A model generated the notes under the pieces. That model made no database searches and had not been told where the DNA came from. It was given only the letters and a program-made list of their open reading frames with translations. Positions 61,643 through 64,000 of a stretch of DNA of 64,000 nucleotides are shown here, piece by piece; position 1 is the first letter of the stretch; every line of letters begins with the position of its first letter. Both the position numbers and the translations under genes were made by a program. This DNA comes from Montifringilla adamsi (Eukaryota > Chordata > Aves > Passeriformes > Passeridae), in contig JAGGNK010003224.1 in assembly GCA_017590115.1 (NCBI GenBank), forward strand, positions 1,230,913 to 1,294,912. Direction: 5' to 3'.

Positions 61643-62255
61643 CCCAGGCCAGGAATTTATAAAGGGTTAAATACTGTGGGTAGGAAGACTTTATTTTATT
61701 TAAACAAAACTCTTGTTTCTTCCTTCAAATTGATTGATTTAGCTTGGCTTATTCTACTGATGGAAAAAAAGTCAAGACCAACCAAAAAAAATACAGCTTC
61801 AGATGTTGGGATGCCATTTATAGAATTGTTCTATCACTTACTCAAGAAGGCTTTGTGTAGATTTTCCATCATGTAGCTCCCCCAAGTTGTGACACATCAA
61901 AGATGCAAAAAAATTTCTTTCCTTGGTTAGGGTGATCTGCTCCTTATTCTTAGCCTTTCTGATGGGCTGGTTGTACATGAATAGGTCTTTTCTAATTTTC
62001 CAGGCCTGACAGAGCAGGCTTTTTCTTATCTCTTAGGTTCTTATAGAATGCTGGAAGGATAAAACAATGTGAAAATCAGTGAGTCACAGCCTATAATTTA
62101 AACATAATTCACCATGACTCATTCATGAAATGCTTTTGCAGTTTCATGTGACAAAACAATAACCATAAGCATAATCATCACTGCCTACTCAATCTTCTCT
62201 GTACAGCTATGCAACTCTGTGATTTGAACGATTTTGGAGACTCTTAGCAGATATA

Positions 62256-62283
62256 AATCGTAACAAAACAATCGTAACAAAAC
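62256..62283. repeat. Exact 14-bp tandem duplication
   Basis: AATCGTAACAAAAC occurs twice without spacer. It contains a CpG in both copies, which is uncommon in this AT-rich region and suggests the duplication is fairly recent. Confidence 0.85.
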
Positions 62284-64000
62284 CATCAGAAGCAAAAGAG
62301 CTCAATTACTTAGAGCAGCTGTGTGGTCATACTTTTTTAAGGGTTCAGCTGGCACAAACAGCTTCAATTGTTACACACACCTGTTCCCACTCCTTATTCA
62401 AGAAGGTGGTGAGAGTAAGTGTTCTGGGATGGGCAGCCCAATCCAAGCTACTCTCTCAAGACCAGGCTCCATGCTCCCAGAAGATAACAGACCTCCTGTA
62501 GTGTTGCTCAATATTGCAGCCAGGGTTTTCCCTCTTATTCCAGAAGCAGCTTTGCCCCAGGATAAAGGTCTATGGGTCTGCCTGCTAATAGATGTTGTGG
62601 CTTCACTGAGGTCTGCAGAATAAACAGCAGTTGCACAGCTCTTTTAATGAGCAGGTCCCTTGTTGTAAGGTCTTGATTTTCATGTTCTCTGTGTTTCTTG
62701 CATGACATAGCTTAAAACACAAAAAGGAAACTTTAAAAGCTGAATAAACAGGTGTCCAATACAGAGAGTGTTGGAAGGGCTTAAAATAATTATATCAATG
62801 TTTCCACTAAATTAAAGGAGCTACAGCAAATTACTGCATTATAAGCTTTCAAGTAAAAAAGAATGTAGGAAATAAATATGGAATTTCAATCAAAATACAG
62901 TTTTCCAGAAGGATCCAAGGTAAAGAAGGACTTCTGCAACAGTGAAGTGGCTTCTTTTGTTGCCGGAGAGAGAAGACATAAAACATTTTTCTCATTACCT
63001 ACCATAAATACAAAATGCTAGACATTGGACAGAGCCTTCTCAATAGTTTTAGCGGTGGTGTCCGTGTAAAGGAAATTTACATATTGTGTCTTGGATTAGC
63101 AATCTGATTTATTCAATCATTGACACCAATATATTGTGGTATATTAAATGGCACGTAATCACTCATGGTTGTGATTATGTGTCAACATCTGTCACATTAA
63201 GAGCTTCATCAATAATACAAAGCAGCCTTCCCAGAAGGAGATTTTTCAATTGACACTGAATGATAAAATGAATCTAACTTCAAAGACGGATTTTTTTTTT
63301 TCTAACAGGTTTCGTGTGACCTTTCAAATTTCTTCAGAAGGTCGTGGCAAGTTAACTTTGCATCTTAAACTTACTCTGTGCACCAAAAAGCAAACAGAAA
63401 ATGTGGTTCTTTACTCTTCTGAATAAAATGTGTTGCTAAATAATATAGTGTAATCTGGGATTGATGCCATTGGTTGAGGGCTTTGGTGATATTGCATCTT
63501 TTATAATCCAGTTTAAAGCAGAATTTCTATCAAAATGGCCCATAAGATTTTAAAGTGCGTTTAGTCTCATATCTGATTAGCATAACTTATTAAACTGCAT
63601 TATTATATATTGATTGTTGTTTATAACATTATTTATTTAACTAATTATATAATCAGACACTATCAGGGGACAGATATGTTAAACAAAATGGTATCAAAAA
63701 TTTACTATTTAGACCTTAGAATTTGTCCCTTAAACAAATTTTGAACATAATATGACCTTAAACATAATATGCCATCAAAATATAAAGTAAACCTGATTTT
63801 CAATCATTGACTAAAAGAGATCCTAGAAAATTGTCTTATAGTCCCATACCCAACACCAGCACTAATTTATAATTCTCTCTCAATACCTGCAAATTATCTG
63901 TGGTATTTAAGAAATTATGGATATTCTATGACATCCACAGGCAGTCTGTGCCTGAAGTCCATCTTGAAAGAAGCATTTCTAATATCTACCCTGAATATTT

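Larger units (their letters stand above)
59849..64000. other. Intergenic DNA at right edge; simple repeats only
   Basis: AT-rich DNA with an AT repeat patch at 61010-61320, an A24 run at 61619-61642 and a 14-bp tandem duplication at 62256-62283. The 100-codon frames at 61574-61876 (which reads through the A run as poly-Lys) and 62321-62623 (GTG start only) have no recognisable domain. No exon or RNA gene supported. Confidence 0.5.

Noticed and set aside
61574..61876. 100-codon frame with a poly-lysine stretch
   Set aside because: The lysines come from reading through the A24 homopolymer; the rest shows no domain.
62321..62623. 100-codon frame near the right edge
   Set aside because: It starts only at a GTG, has no recognisable domain and no splice-site or neighbour support, so chance is the simpler explanation.

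Overview
This is a stretch of vertebrate nuclear genome, most probably from a bird. The evidence is an AT-rich, very gene-poor background, CR1 LINE fragments that end in the ATTCTATG-type tails typical of avian CR1, and one clearly recognisable protein-coding exon. That exon, on the minus strand at 17685-18058, encodes the cytoplasmic N-terminus of the hyperpolarization-activated cyclic-nucleotide-gated channel HCN1. It sits in a sharply bounded CpG island (about 17330-19020). HCN1 is Z-linked in chicken, so a Z-chromosome origin is a plausible inference, but the sequence does not prove it.

Layout. Positions 1-17684 are the start of HCN1 intron 1 on the minus strand; exon 2 is not in the window. 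The intron holds one short CR1 tail, a few simple repeats and two hairpin-forming inverted repeats. Positions 18059-19020 are the 5' leader and promoter side of the CpG island, with clustered GC boxes, a CCCAG pentamer repeat that can form a G-quadruplex on the opposite strand, and an ATG-started upstream reading frame overlapping the HCN1 start. From 19021 to the right edge the DNA is upstream intergenic sequence. I recognise no other host gene there. Its recognisable content is CR1: an interrupted copy at 23560-24262, a minus-strand copy at 28692-29060, a long decayed copy with ORF1 and ORF2 remnants at 35330-38515, a minus-strand copy with an internal deletion at 40520-41600 and another minus-strand copy at 45044-45430. 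There is also an 89-base A run at 46699-46787, a probable LTR-like element at 59578-59848, and an AT-rich TATAGA-like repeat near 61010-61320.

The LINE open frames are broken, and their catalytic residues in the esterase-like, endonuclease and reverse transcriptase domains are substituted, so none looks capable of autonomous movement. I found no tRNA, rRNA, CRISPR array or novel gene system. The most useful leads are the HCN1 leader architecture, a perfect 21-bp-stem hairpin in the intron, a 71-bp perfect inverted match between two otherwise diverged CR1 copies, a CR1 split by an unidentified ~344-bp insert, and the A run.
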